Positions 23,579 to 31,201 of a DNA stretch of 31,201 bases are shown here, one piece after another. The stretch spans positions 30,737 to 61,937 of the forward strand of contig DIFH01000125.1 in the NCBI GenBank assembly GCA_002427615.1, given 5' to 3'. Source of the stretch: Paludibacter sp. UBA5753 (GTDB lineage: Bacteria > Bacteroidota > Bacteroidia > Bacteroidales > Paludibacteraceae). Made by a program: the position numbers and the translations under genes. Every line of letters starts with the position of its first letter. Within the stretch, counting starts at the first letter, position 1. Below the pieces are notes generated by a model. That model had not been told where the DNA came from, searched no databases, and worked only from the letters and a program-made list of their open reading frames with translations.

Positions 23579-24483
23579 ATTTAAAGGTAAAATTAGGTAA
23601 ATTACAAATGAAAAATCCGGTGATGACTGCATCGGGAACATTTGGTTATGGTACAGAGTATTCGGACTTCATAGACATAGTGAGAATTGGTGGTATAATT
23701 GTGAAAGGTACTACACTTCGCAGTCGGCAAGGGAACGAATATCCACGCATGGCAGAGACTCCTTCAGGCATGTTAAATGCTGTGGGACTGCAAAATAAGG
23801 GAGTTGACTACTTTATTGATCAAATTTATCCAACTATAAAGGACATCGATACAAATGTATTTGTGAATGTGTCAGGATCGACTGTTGAAGACTATATTTT
23901 CACCGCTGAAAAGTTAAATTGCTTAGATAAAATACCCGGAATAGAACTAAACATTTCATGCCCGAATGTAAAGGAAGGTGGAATGGCTTTTGGAATAAGT
24001 TGTTTGTCTTCTGCTCAGGTAGTTAGAGAGGTGCGAAGAGTGTATGAAGGTGAACTAATGGTGAAGCTTTCGCCAAATGTAACCGACATTTCGGAGATTG
24101 CATTGGCAGTTGAAGCCGAAGGAGCGGATTCTATCTCATTAATTAACACATTGCTGGGGATGGCAATTGATGCCGAGAAGAGAAAACCTGTACTTTCAAC
24201 CATAACTGGAGGACTTTCAGGACCGGCAGTTAAGCCTATTGCCCTTCGTATGGTGTGGCAGGTAGCTCAAGCTGTAAAAATACCGGTTGTCGGTATGGGA
24301 GGCATAATGAATGCTGCAGATGCCATTGAGTTTATATTGGCAGGAGCAACGGCCATTCAGATCGGAACGGCTAACTTTATTGATCCAACGGTTACAATCA
24401 AGGTACTGGATGGAATTGAAGACTATTTAAAGAGACATGGATATAGCTCGGTAAATGATATTATTGGCGCTTTGGAAATCTAA
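23572..24483 (+). CDS. pyrD: Dihydroorotate dehydrogenase, class 1B catalytic subunit
   Basis: This FMN enzyme oxidises dihydroorotate to orotate and forms a heterotetramer with PyrK. The class 1 catalytic base is C130 in IELNISCPNVKEGG. Other landmarks are VMTASGTFGYGTEY, IVKGTTLRSRQGNEYPRM, AVGLQNKG, ISLINTLLGMAID, the FMN phosphate motifs VVGMGGIMNAADAIEFILAGA and AIQIGTANFIDP. Its 303 residues are normal. It overlaps pyrK by 7 bp (23572-23578). The TAA stop (24481-24483) is also the first three bases of the adjacent inverted-repeat element, so there is no spacer between gene and element. Confidence 0.96.
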   Translation: MVDLKVKLGKLQMKNPVMTASGTFGYGTEYSDFIDIVRIGGIIVKGTTLRSRQGNEYPRMAETPSGMLNAVGLQNKGVDYFIDQIYPTIKDIDTNVFVNVSGSTVEDYIFTAEKLNCLDKIPGIELNISCPNVKEGGMAFGISCLSSAQVVREVRRVYEGELMVKLSPNVTDISEIALAVEAEGADSISLINTLLGMAIDAEKRKPVLSTITGGLSGPAVKPIALRMVWQVAQAVKIPVVGMGGIMNAADAIEFILAGATAIQIGTANFIDPTVTIKVLDGIEDYLKRHGYSSVNDIIGALEI

Positions 24484-24632
24484 TTATTGCTTGCAAGAAA
24501 ACTCGGTGTTTGATAAGAAAAGGTCAAGGCGCACGAAGCAGCGAAAATATGGAGTCCCGCCAAGGTGGGATGAGTATTTTTTTTTCTGCGAGTGCAACGC
24601 AGAGGTGGACGCTTTCCTGCAAACACTAATTA
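24481..24632. repeat. 152-bp imperfect palindrome with 22-bp terminal inverted repeats (MITE-like)
   Basis: The ends are 22-bp inverted repeats matching at 18 positions (left 24481-24502, starting TAATTATTGCTTGCA; right 24611-24632, its complement starting TAATTAGTGTTTGCA). The interior is also self-complementary. GCGCACGAAGCAG pairs imperfectly with CTGCGAGTGCAAC, an A-rich arm pairs with a T-rich one, and TCCCGCC pairs with GGTGGGA at the tip around AA. RNA from it would fold into one long hairpin and may act as the pyrKD terminator. A related end lies at 4314-4335. No target-site duplication is obvious. Confidence 0.65.
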
Positions 24633-24663
24633 TTCAACCAATTATTCAACCAATTATTTAATA
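24628..24663. repeat. 12-bp tandem repeat beside the palindromic element
   Basis: AATTATTCAACC occurs twice in tandem (24628-24639, 24640-24651), followed by a degenerate third copy (AATTATTTAATA, 24652-24663). The first copy overlaps the last 5 bp of the element. The remaining 24664-24785 shows nothing clear. Confidence 0.7.
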
Positions 24664-24785
24664 AAGTGCTTTACCTGAACTTTCTCGAAACAAAAGAAGA
24701 AATAACTGTTGATATTGTAATGCTAAATTTTGTATAAATGATCTGATTATCATTTCATTATTGGATTATAACTCTTTAATTAACA

Positions 24786-25904
24786 ATGAAAAAAATGTTT
24801 TTACTGATCGCATTGTTGTTAGTTTTCTGTGGTTTTTTACAGGATACTGATGTTGTGCTGTCGGGAACAATGTTGGACAATGACACTGTTTCATTGATAT
24901 TTTCAGGTGATATTATGGGTCATTCTCCTCAATTTAAAGCAGCTTACGATCCCATAACGAAAACATACAATTATAATGTTTGCTTTCAGCATGTAAAATC
25001 TTATATTGAAAATGCTGATTTTGCCATTGCCAACCTTGAAATTCCGCTTGCAGGCGCTCCTTACAGCGGTTATCCAAACTTTTCGAGTCCCGATGCCTTG
25101 TTGGATGCCCTTAAAAATGCAGGTTACGATATATTGCTTACAGCCAATAATCACGTGAATGACAGGAGAAAAGCAGGTCTGGAGCGTACTATTCACGTTA
25201 TCAATGACCGAAAGCTCAAATATGCAGGAAGTTATATAAATAAAACACAGCGGGATTCAATTTATCCATTGATTATGGAGCAAAAAGGAGTCAGAATAGC
25301 ATTACTCAATTGTACTTATGGCACAAACGGAAATCCGGTTCATTCACCTAATATTGTAAATATGATTGATACGGTGCAGATTAAAAAAGATATAAAAAAA
25401 GCCGAGGCGCTGAATGTAGATTTGATAGTGATGACTATTCACTGGGGCAACGAATATGAACTGAAAGGCAATGTAGAACAACAGAAGTTGTCCCAATTAT
25501 TTGTCCGTGAAGGAATTGATCTGGTAATTGGCGGACATCCACACGTTGTACAAAATGCAGCGTTTATGACGAAAAATAGTTCGGTCGTTCCTGTATTTTA
25601 CTCATTGGGAAATTCTGTTTCCAATCAACGTAAACCAAATACCGACGGTGGTATAATGGTAAAAATAAAAATCGGCGTTCAGTCCAAAAAAATTATAAGC
25701 GCTTCCTATCTTCCTGTATATGTGCATAAAGGGGTGTTAAACGACAAATTTCAGTATTATTTAATTCCTACTATAGATTTTATCAAATCACCTTCAACAT
25801 TTTCTATACCTTCTAATGACAGCCTTTCGCTTATATATTTTGACAGGCAAACCAGGCTTAACTTACAAAATGTGTCGGTTTTAGATGAAGTTTTTGAATA
25901 TTAA
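24786..25904 (+). CDS. CapA/PgsA-family metallophosphatase-like protein
   Basis: Members of the CapA (PGA_cap) family resemble calcineurin-type phosphoesterases and are named after poly-gamma-glutamate capsule proteins, but most have no tested function. An N-terminal hydrophobic signal (about residues 4-19, FLLIALLLVFCGFLQD) suggests export. The Cys there does not fit a good lipobox. Visible motifs are IFSGDIMGHSPQ (metal site), ADFAIANLEIPLAG, ILLTANNHVNDRRKAGL, MTIHWGNEYE, LVIGGHPHVVQ and PVFYSLGNSVSNQ, in the family order. At 372 aa it is of normal length. No other poly-glutamate genes (capB, capC) adjoin it. Confidence 0.9.
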   Translation: MKKMFLLIALLLVFCGFLQDTDVVLSGTMLDNDTVSLIFSGDIMGHSPQFKAAYDPITKTYNYNVCFQHVKSYIENADFAIANLEIPLAGAPYSGYPNFSSPDALLDALKNAGYDILLTANNHVNDRRKAGLERTIHVINDRKLKYAGSYINKTQRDSIYPLIMEQKGVRIALLNCTYGTNGNPVHSPNIVNMIDTVQIKKDIKKAEALNVDLIVMTIHWGNEYELKGNVEQQKLSQLFVREGIDLVIGGHPHVVQNAAFMTKNSSVVPVFYSLGNSVSNQRKPNTDGGIMVKIKIGVQSKKIISASYLPVYVHKGVLNDKFQYYLIPTIDFIKSPSTFSIPSNDSLSLIYFDRQTRLNLQNVSVLDEVFEY

Positions 25905-25973
25905 TCAGAAAAACTGATTTTTATCAATGGTTGGGACTTAATCATTGATTGAAAAACAAAATAATTTATTTCA

Positions 25974-25985
25974 GCAAACGTTTGC
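25974..25985. promoter_or_regulatory. Perfect LacI-type operator palindrome
   Basis: GCAAACGTTTGC is a perfect 12-bp palindrome with the central CG typical of LacI-family operators. It lies about 130 bp before the start of the SLC45-like sugar transporter. A weak promoter (TTTG at 26015-26018, TAAAATTG at 26041-26048, 22-bp spacing) follows it. No LacI-family gene is in the window. Confidence 0.55.
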
Positions 25986-26117
25986 ACTCTGATTTTTACA
26001 TTCTTTTTTTCTTATTTGCATGAGATTCAATTAAAATGAATAAAATTGCAGTTTGTTTTAATATTTATAAAACGAATTAATTCCCAAATTAACTGATTAA
26101 CCAATCAACTAATTACC

Positions 26118-27563
26118 ATGCTAAACATTCAAAAGAAAATGAGTAATGCGTTTTTTGCATTGCTTAGTTTACCTGCCACAGCGATGGGATTTGCACTTTC
26201 AGTGCAAATTTCGGCATTAAGCTGGATTCTATCAACTAAATACGGACTTGACATTCACGAAATTGGGGTAGTTTGGGCTGCCGGACCTATTGCCGGCATT
26301 ATCGCTCAACCCATTGTCGGAGCTTTGTCGGACAATATGTGGTTTATGGGTGGTCGTCGTCGTCCATGGATCGTTATCGGCGGCATTCTGGCTGCCTTGA
26401 TGATGCTGGCGTTGCCAAATCTCGAAATTATTCAGAAAATCTTTGTGAGTGGCGACGACCCACAAGCCGGATTGCTTTCCATTGCTGTTATTGTAGCTTT
26501 GACCTTCGATCTATCAATCAATGTGAGTTTCAACCCGACCCGTTCGCTGGTAGCTGACTGTACGCCTCACAATGAACGCAGTAAAGGTTACACATGGATG
26601 CAAACCGTTTCGGGAACTTTCGGGGTGTTGGCTTATTTTATCGGCGGAACCTTGGGCAATATCTTCTTAATTTATTTTGGTGTAGGTATTGCTTTATTGG
26701 CTTCAATTATTCCTGCATTCCTGATTCAGGAACCTCGTGAATTGAAAGATGAAGCAGGAGAAAAAGCAGTTGCCAAATCGAAAACATCGTTTAGAGATAT
26801 TGCAGAAGCATTATTACCTTTATCAGGATTTCTGCTTTACGGCATTTATGTTATTTTCTCCAAACTTTTCGGTTTACAGATAAATGTAACCATTCCGGTA
26901 TTTGGGTATGAATTAGGTCTTATTGAATTTATTTCAGTACTTTTAATTATTATAAGTGCTGTTGTCGTGTTGCTTAATTTGGCTAAAAGCAACGAAAAAA
27001 GTAATGAGTTCCAGAAAGTTTTGTTGGCGCACTCCTTTACCTGGATAGGCGTTCAGACCATGTTTATTTATGCTTATTTTTATCTCACCAACGAGTTGGG
27101 TTTGGGCGAAGAAGCCGGAAAAATCAATTCCATTGCTTTCTTTATTCTGAGTTTGGTAAGCGCTGTGCTTCCTGTTTTGGTATTGAATGGATTTGCCAAA
27201 AAAATAGGTATGGTAAAAACCCACCTGATATGTATTTTTATCATGGCCATTGGTTACGCAGGTGTATTGTTTTTCGGAACCTCGGTGATTATCTATTACG
27301 TAATGATTGCTATTGCCGGAATAGGTTGGGCTTCAGTGGTTTCGCTGCCTTTTGCCATTATGAGTGAAAAAGTAGATCAAACCAAAATGGGTTTGTATAT
27401 GGGTATTTTCAATTTGTCGGTGGTGTTACCGCAGTTGGTGGCAAGTTTCAAAATGGGCGAAGTGGTGAATGCCGCCGCCGATAAATCGGTTGTATTCGTG
27501 ATTTGTGCCGTAACGCTTGCGATTTCTGGAGTTTTGTGGTTATTTGTTAGGAACGATAAGTAA
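26118..27563 (+). CDS. MFS sugar transporter, SLC45/GPH-like
   Basis: This is a 12-segment major facilitator protein of 481 residues, most like the bacterial relatives of SLC45 and plant sucrose carriers that import disaccharides with protons. The signature IVGALSDNMWFMGGRRRPWIVIGG lies between segments 2 and 3. DLSINVSFNPTRSLVADCTPHNERSKGYTWMQ (about 134-165) and the loop NERSKGYTWMQTVSGTFGVLAYFIGG are typical. A second-half counterpart is VVSLPFAIMSEKVDQTKMGLYMGIFN. A charged loop of about 25 residues (EPRELKDEAGEKAVAKSKT) separates the halves. The LacI-type palindrome upstream supports a sugar role. Maltose or a similar oligosaccharide is likely, but this is inference. Confidence 0.9.
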   Translation: MLNIQKKMSNAFFALLSLPATAMGFALSVQISALSWILSTKYGLDIHEIGVVWAAGPIAGIIAQPIVGALSDNMWFMGGRRRPWIVIGGILAALMMLALPNLEIIQKIFVSGDDPQAGLLSIAVIVALTFDLSINVSFNPTRSLVADCTPHNERSKGYTWMQTVSGTFGVLAYFIGGTLGNIFLIYFGVGIALLASIIPAFLIQEPRELKDEAGEKAVAKSKTSFRDIAEALLPLSGFLLYGIYVIFSKLFGLQINVTIPVFGYELGLIEFISVLLIIISAVVVLLNLAKSNEKSNEFQKVLLAHSFTWIGVQTMFIYAYFYLTNELGLGEEAGKINSIAFFILSLVSAVLPVLVLNGFAKKIGMVKTHLICIFIMAIGYAGVLFFGTSVIIYYVMIAIAGIGWASVVSLPFAIMSEKVDQTKMGLYMGIFNLSVVLPQLVASFKMGEVVNAAADKSVVFVICAVTLAISGVLWLFVRNDK

Positions 27564-27694
27564 GTAATTGATAGATTGATTGAGTTTTCGGGTTGATTCT
27601 GTAATTTCAAATCCGAAACCCGAAACACAGTATCAGAATAAAATAACAGCTTTCCCGTTGATTATTCTTATTTTCGCAGTAGATATTTTCTGCG

Positions 27695-27702
27695 TATATT
27701 TG
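27695..27702 (+). promoter_or_regulatory. -7 box of the ABC importer operon, with adjacent inverted repeat
   Basis: TATATTTG matches TAnnTTTG exactly, 26 bp before the first ATG. The -33 region is a T run without a clear TTTG. CGCAG/CTGCG (27676-27680 and 27690-27694) form an inverted repeat directly against the box and could be an operator. No cobalamin riboswitch core is seen in the short upstream region. Confidence 0.45.
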
Positions 27703-27727
27703 CATAATCAATGGGAATATTTTATTT

Positions 27728-28873
27728 ATGAGGAATATTTTTTACGTTTTTATCGCTTTTTTTGCTTTCCTACTCGCGTCGTGTAACGGTGGAGGACAAG
27801 CTATTACCCATCAAACTGCTGCTGCCGATTCCCTGCAATTGCAATATGCCAAAGGTTTTTCCATAAAATATTATACGAACTTTAAAAAAATTATTGTTTA
27901 CAGTCCGTGGGTGAAAGGCGCCGTCTATGCCCGTTATTACCTTGTAACTGATAATAAAACCAAAACGCCTGCCGACGGAATCAAAGTGCAAATTCCATTG
28001 AAAACGCTTGCAGCCACCTCGGTAACACATTTAGAATTTCTAAGCTTACTGGACGAAATAAACACGATTACCGGGGTTTGTTCACCAAAAATTATTTATA
28101 ATAGAGAAATTAACAAGCGGATAGAGGAGGGGGCAATTACAGATTTGGGAGATGCATTTAATATCAATGTGGAAAGGACTATGCAACTGAAACCCGGAGC
28201 GGTGATGATGAGCGGTTACAACCAAAACGACTCTTATGCCCAACGGGTTTCTCAAGCCGGAATACCTGTAATTTTTAATAATGAATGGATGGAAACTTCG
28301 CTACTGGCACGCGCTGAATGGATTAAGTTTGTAGCTGCCTTTTATAATAAAGAAAGACTTGCTGACAGTATTTTTGCCGAAGTAGATAAACGCTATAATG
28401 AGGTAAAAATGAAAGCTGCCGGTGTGAAAAACAAACCGAATATCATGTCCGGTTCCAATTTCCGCGGAACATGGTATATGCCTTCGGGACATAATTTTAT
28501 GGGAAGACTTTTTGCAGATGCGGGTTCGCATTATTTTTATGCAAATGACACTACCTCCGGAAGTTTACCATTAAACGTGGAAACCGTGCTGAAAAATTTT
28601 GCTGAGGCAGATGTTTGGTTAAATTGTAACTTTAATTCTATCAATGAATTGATAAAAGCAGACCCGAAACATGCTTTTTTTCGACCCGTGAAGCTTAACA
28701 AAGTCTATAATTTCAATAAACGCCTGCTTCCATCATCAGCTAACGATTTTTGGGAGAGCGCCGTAGCCCGACCGGATTTGTTGTTGAGCGATGTGATTGC
28801 CATTTTGCATCCTGAATTATTGCCCGGATATGAATTGGTGTTTGCAGCGCCTCTGACCCTTAAAGGGGAATAA
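27728..28873 (+). CDS. Metal-chelate/cobalamin ABC transporter substrate-binding lipoprotein (FecB/BtuF type)
   Basis: This is the periplasm-facing binding protein of the importer encoded by this gene and the next two. A lipoprotein signal ends in the lipobox LLASC, with C19 as the lipidated residue (MRNIFYVFIAFFAFLLASC). The class III binding-protein fold is suggested by the N-terminal lobe (IIVYSPWV, then LEFLSLLDEINTITGVCSP), the connecting helix region and the C-terminal lobe (NIMSGSNFRGTWYMPSGHNFMGRLFADAG). The 381-residue length and SGxNFRGTWYMPxG motif match Bacteroidales proteins labelled iron-complex binding. The ligand could be heme, a siderophore or cobalamin. No TonB receptor or cobalamin riboswitch is visible to decide it. 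Confidence 0.88.
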   Translation: MRNIFYVFIAFFAFLLASCNGGGQAITHQTAAADSLQLQYAKGFSIKYYTNFKKIIVYSPWVKGAVYARYYLVTDNKTKTPADGIKVQIPLKTLAATSVTHLEFLSLLDEINTITGVCSPKIIYNREINKRIEEGAITDLGDAFNINVERTMQLKPGAVMMSGYNQNDSYAQRVSQAGIPVIFNNEWMETSLLARAEWIKFVAAFYNKERLADSIFAEVDKRYNEVKMKAAGVKNKPNIMSGSNFRGTWYMPSGHNFMGRLFADAGSHYFYANDTTSGSLPLNVETVLKNFAEADVWLNCNFNSINELIKADPKHAFFRPVKLNKVYNFNKRLLPSSANDFWESAVARPDLLLSDVIAILHPELLPGYELVFAAPLTLKGE

Positions 28874-28975
28874 AAAAATCAAAAACAGTCAGGGAGCAGA
28901 TTTATTGGACTTAGCTAATCCAAAAAATTTAAAATTAAATATATCAACTAACTACAAGTTTCCTTTAGGGGTCTA

Positions 28976-29971
28976 ATGCAATCGCGTAATTTTATATTAT
29001 TTTTCTCCTTGTCATTCCTGACAATGAGTCTTTTCCTTGCCGATTTGGCATGGGGAAGCATTCATATTTCATTAAGCGAGATGATTGCGACGTTTACCGG
29101 AAACGGACAAGACGGAATTAATTCGGAGATTTTGCTGAACTTCCGTTTACCGAAAGCTATTACGGCAGTGCTGGCAGGAGCTTCGTTGTCGGTAGCGGGA
29201 TTGATGATGCAGACACTTTTCCGCAATCCGCTTGCCGATCCGTACATTTTGGGTGTAAGTTCGGGTGCAAGTTTAGGTGTAGCGCTCATTACCATGGCAT
29301 CAGCTTTTTTACCTGTTGTATTGGTCAACAGCGGTTGGGCAATGATTTTAGCGGCTGTTATCGGAGCTGCTTTGGTGTTGCTTTTGGTAGTTGGCGTTTC
29401 GTTTCGGATTCAGAATGCTGTTTCGTTGCTGATTGTCGGCATCATGTTTGGAACAATTGCAGGCTCAATCGTCAGTGTGTTGCAGAATTTCAGCAATCCA
29501 GATGCCATAAAACTTTTTGTGATGTGGACATTTGGCAGTCTGAGCGCCGTTACCTGGACTTACATGCAAGTATTGTTACCTGTTTCGCTTATTGGTATCG
29601 GGATGGCATTTTTCCTGCAAAAACGGCTTGATGGTTTGTTGCTGGGTGAAAATTATGCCCGTGGATTAGGAGTTCCCATTATACAAACGCGTTTCCTTAT
29701 TGTGATTGCCACCGGATTGCTGGCAGGAGGAATTACGGCTTTTACAGGTCCGATTGCTTTCGTGGGCGTAGCTATTCCGCATATTGCCAGGGGAATTTTC
29801 CGTACATCGGGTCATAAAATCCTTTTGCCGGCTACCATACTTTGCGGAGCGTCTTTGTTGCTGGTTTGCGATATTATTTCACAAATTCCAACATACACAT
29901 TACCAATCAACACGATAAGTTCGTTGTTTGGCGCACCGGTCATTTTGTGGATTATTTTGAAAAGAAAATAA
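28976..29971 (+). CDS. FecCD-family ABC transporter permease
   Basis: This inner-membrane permease of the vitamin B12/iron-chelate type (BtuC/FecCD) has about ten hydrophobic segments in 331 residues. Family motifs are LLNFRLPKAITAVLAGASLSVAGLMMQTLFRNPLADPYILGVSSGASLG near the N terminus, MFGTIAGSIVSVLQN, FVMWTFGSLSAVTW, and GPIAFVGVAIPHIAR, which contacts the ATPase. The C-terminal IPTYTLPINTISSLFGAPVILWIILKRK is complete. An AGGGG lies 6 nt before the ATG, a recognisable Shine-Dalgarno site. The 102-bp gap after the binding-protein gene shows no strong terminator, so the three genes are probably one operon. Confidence 0.94.
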   Translation: MQSRNFILFFSLSFLTMSLFLADLAWGSIHISLSEMIATFTGNGQDGINSEILLNFRLPKAITAVLAGASLSVAGLMMQTLFRNPLADPYILGVSSGASLGVALITMASAFLPVVLVNSGWAMILAAVIGAALVLLLVVGVSFRIQNAVSLLIVGIMFGTIAGSIVSVLQNFSNPDAIKLFVMWTFGSLSAVTWTYMQVLLPVSLIGIGMAFFLQKRLDGLLLGENYARGLGVPIIQTRFLIVIATGLLAGGITAFTGPIAFVGVAIPHIARGIFRTSGHKILLPATILCGASLLLVCDIISQIPTYTLPINTISSLFGAPVILWIILKRK

Positions 29972-30084
29972 TGGTTGGAACGCTGATTTCTGCAAATTAT
30001 GGCAAATAATATATAGTTAAAATGGAACCTTATTTGTTTATATTTAAGTTGTTTGCGTAATTTACGTTCTTAAAAAAGGAATTT

Positions 30085-31059
30085 ATGTCTGTTTTGTCAA
30101 CACATAATTTATCCATAGGTTATTCCAAAAAAAGGAGTAAAACTATTGTTCAGCCGGCTTTAAATCTAATATTGCAGGCAGGTGAATTGGTGTGTCTGAT
30201 TGGTCCGAATGGAACAGGGAAATCAACTTTATTGCGCACCCTGGCAGGTTTACAAAAGCCTTTGGATGGAAAAATAAAGATTGACGACGATGAACTTGAG
30301 AACCTTTCGCACCATGAAAAAGCGATGTTAATAGCCCTCGTATTAACCGACAGGGTGGATATTGATAACGCCACCGTTTATGATATAGTATCGTTTGGCC
30401 GGCATCCCTACAGCAACTGGAGGGGAAGTTTTTCGGAAGAGGATGAAAAACAAGTACGCGAAGCCATAGAAATGGTTCATTTGACGCAAAAAAGGGACGA
30501 TTGTTTTTGTGAATTATCTGATGGAGAACGACAGCGTGTGATGATTGCGAAAGCATTGGCACAGGATACACCCATTATTATGCTCGATGAACCGACGGCA
30601 CATCTTGATTTGCCGAATCGGATTGAAATAATGCTTTTACTTCACCGGTTATCCCACAAAACAGGAAAAGCCATATTGTTATCGACACATGAATTAGATT
30701 TGGCTTTACAGGCAGCAGACCGGATTTGGCTAATGAGTAATGCAGGGGTGGAATGTGGTGTACCCGAAGATTTGGTTTTCAATGGCAGTTTCAATCGGAC
30801 GTTCGAAAGTAAATATTACTTTTTCAATGAAGCTAACGGTAACTTTTCGATGAATTACCCCATGACCCGAAAAGTATGGGTGACAGGTGATAAAACCCGG
30901 ATGTACTGGACTTTACGTGCTTTGGCCCGTGCGGGATATATTGTAGTTTCAGATGCAGAATTTACGATTACTATCAATCAAAATTCATGGATATTGAACG
31001 AAAAAGAATTTTCAACGGTGAAAGATCTTTTGGACGAATTAGCTATTTTATCTGCTTAA
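30085..31059 (+). CDS. Iron-chelate/cobalamin-type ABC transporter ATPase with C-terminal extension
   Basis: This is the ATPase of the importer. Walker A is GPNGTGKST (40-48), the signature is LSDGE (144-148, variant of LSGGQ), Walker B is IIMLDEP (164-170), and the switch histidine is H202 in LSTHELDLA. Where a Q-loop Gln is usual the sequence reads LTDRVD. The ATPase fold ends near residue 240. About 85 more residues (RTFESKYYFFNEANGNFSMN through the C terminus) form an extra domain not found in typical FepC/BtuD (about 255 aa). Similar long versions occur in Bacteroidota, so this is not a fusion artefact. AAGGA precedes the ATG by 6 nt. The gap after the permease is 113 bp. Confidence 0.92.
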   Translation: MSVLSTHNLSIGYSKKRSKTIVQPALNLILQAGELVCLIGPNGTGKSTLLRTLAGLQKPLDGKIKIDDDELENLSHHEKAMLIALVLTDRVDIDNATVYDIVSFGRHPYSNWRGSFSEEDEKQVREAIEMVHLTQKRDDCFCELSDGERQRVMIAKALAQDTPIIMLDEPTAHLDLPNRIEIMLLLHRLSHKTGKAILLSTHELDLALQAADRIWLMSNAGVECGVPEDLVFNGSFNRTFESKYYFFNEANGNFSMNYPMTRKVWVTGDKTRMYWTLRALARAGYIVVSDAEFTITINQNSWILNEKEFSTVKDLLDELAILSA

Positions 31060-31066
31060 AACAAAA

Positions 31067-31105
31067 AAACGCGATTGAAAGAAATATAGACTTTCAACCG
31101 CGTTT
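31067..31105 (+). terminator. Terminator of the ABC importer operon
   Basis: AAACGCGATTGAAAG (31067-31081) pairs with CTTTCAACCGCGTTT (31091-31105) with one mismatch, around a 9-nt loop, followed by a T-rich tail. Confidence 0.85.
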
Positions 31106-31133
31106 ATTATTATGAGAATGCTTAATTTAGGGT

Positions 31134-31201
31134 CTACTGAAAAACTATTTTATGCCACGGAGTGGCTAAATGTGAATAACCCCCAGTGAGCGTAGCGATA
31201 C
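31134..31201. repeat. REP-like or IS-end sequence cut by the window edge
   Basis: After the terminator the sequence changes to GTCTACTGAAAAACTA, then the hairpin GCCAC/GTGGC (31154-31166). CCCCCAGTGAGCGTAGCGAT follows, ending in AC at the last base. The CCCCCAGT arm would pair with ACTGGGGG if that follows, giving a second hairpin. Two adjacent GC-rich hairpins in an AT-rich intergenic region suggest a REP-type repeat or the terminal region of an insertion sequence. The partner arm lies outside the window. Confidence 0.4.

Noticed and set aside
27564..27727. Cobalamin riboswitch upstream of the ABC importer
   Set aside because: I looked for a B12-box-like core (GCCACTG) and found none, and the promoter is only 26 bp from the start codon.
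1..31201. tRNA or rRNA genes
   Set aside because: I saw no cloverleaf with a T-loop-like GGTTCRANNCC core or rRNA-like sequence in the gaps on either strand by eye. A covariance search would be needed to be certain.

Overview
The window looks like chromosomal DNA of a Bacteroidota member, probably an anaerobic Bacteroidales species. The DNA is AT-rich. Promoters fit the Bacteroidota form (TTTG or TTG, about 20 bp, then TAnnTTTG). Most genes lack a strong Shine-Dalgarno site. Several families are typical of the phylum (DUF4494, DUF5606, FadL/OmpP1 barrels, an AddB-like nuclease without Walker A). The ferredoxin-linked 2-oxoacid oxidoreductase and a menaquinone methyltransferase point to anaerobic, menaquinone-based energy metabolism. 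Genus cannot be fixed from the sequence.

Layout. 0.1-1.8 kb: a stand-alone polyprenyl-phosphate sugar transferase with its own promoter and terminator. 2.0-3.3 kb: DUF4494 and a YggS-type PLP-homeostasis protein. 3.5-7.6 kb, minus strand: menG/ubiE, then a two-gene envelope operon encoding a secreted Tyr/Gly/Trp-rich low-complexity protein and a FadL-family barrel. 7.9-8.8 kb: prmA, transcribed divergently from the envelope operon through back-to-back promoters. 8.9-11.8 kb, minus strand: a korDABC-type oxidoreductase operon. 12.0-16.5 kb, minus strand: a secreted esterase, and an AddB-like exonuclease subunit followed by a CYTH protein. 16.7-21.2 kb, plus strand: a broken ppnP remnant, a DUF554 membrane protein, hisA, and a DUF5606-NIF3-zinc ribbon cluster ending in a strong terminator.

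From 21.2 to 22.1 kb lies a very AT-rich non-coding island of about 850 bp. It carries seven same-strand copies of a WATTCACAWAW motif, two of which are exact matches to the DnaA-box form TTATNCACA. It ends in two palindromes exactly 30 bp apart, in front of an XRE-type regulator. Next come pyrK-pyrD (overlapping genes), a 152-bp inverted-repeat element touching the pyrD stop codon, a CapA-family metallophosphatase, an SLC45-like sugar transporter behind a perfect LacI-type palindrome, and a three-gene metal-chelate ABC importer. The window ends in a terminator and the start of a REP-like or IS-end sequence.

Most genes are housekeeping. The parts that ordinary annotation leaves unexplained are the AT-rich repeat island with its regulator, the inverted-repeat element and its degenerate relative near 4.3 kb, the truncated ppnP with an intact promoter, and the Tyr-rich secreted protein.
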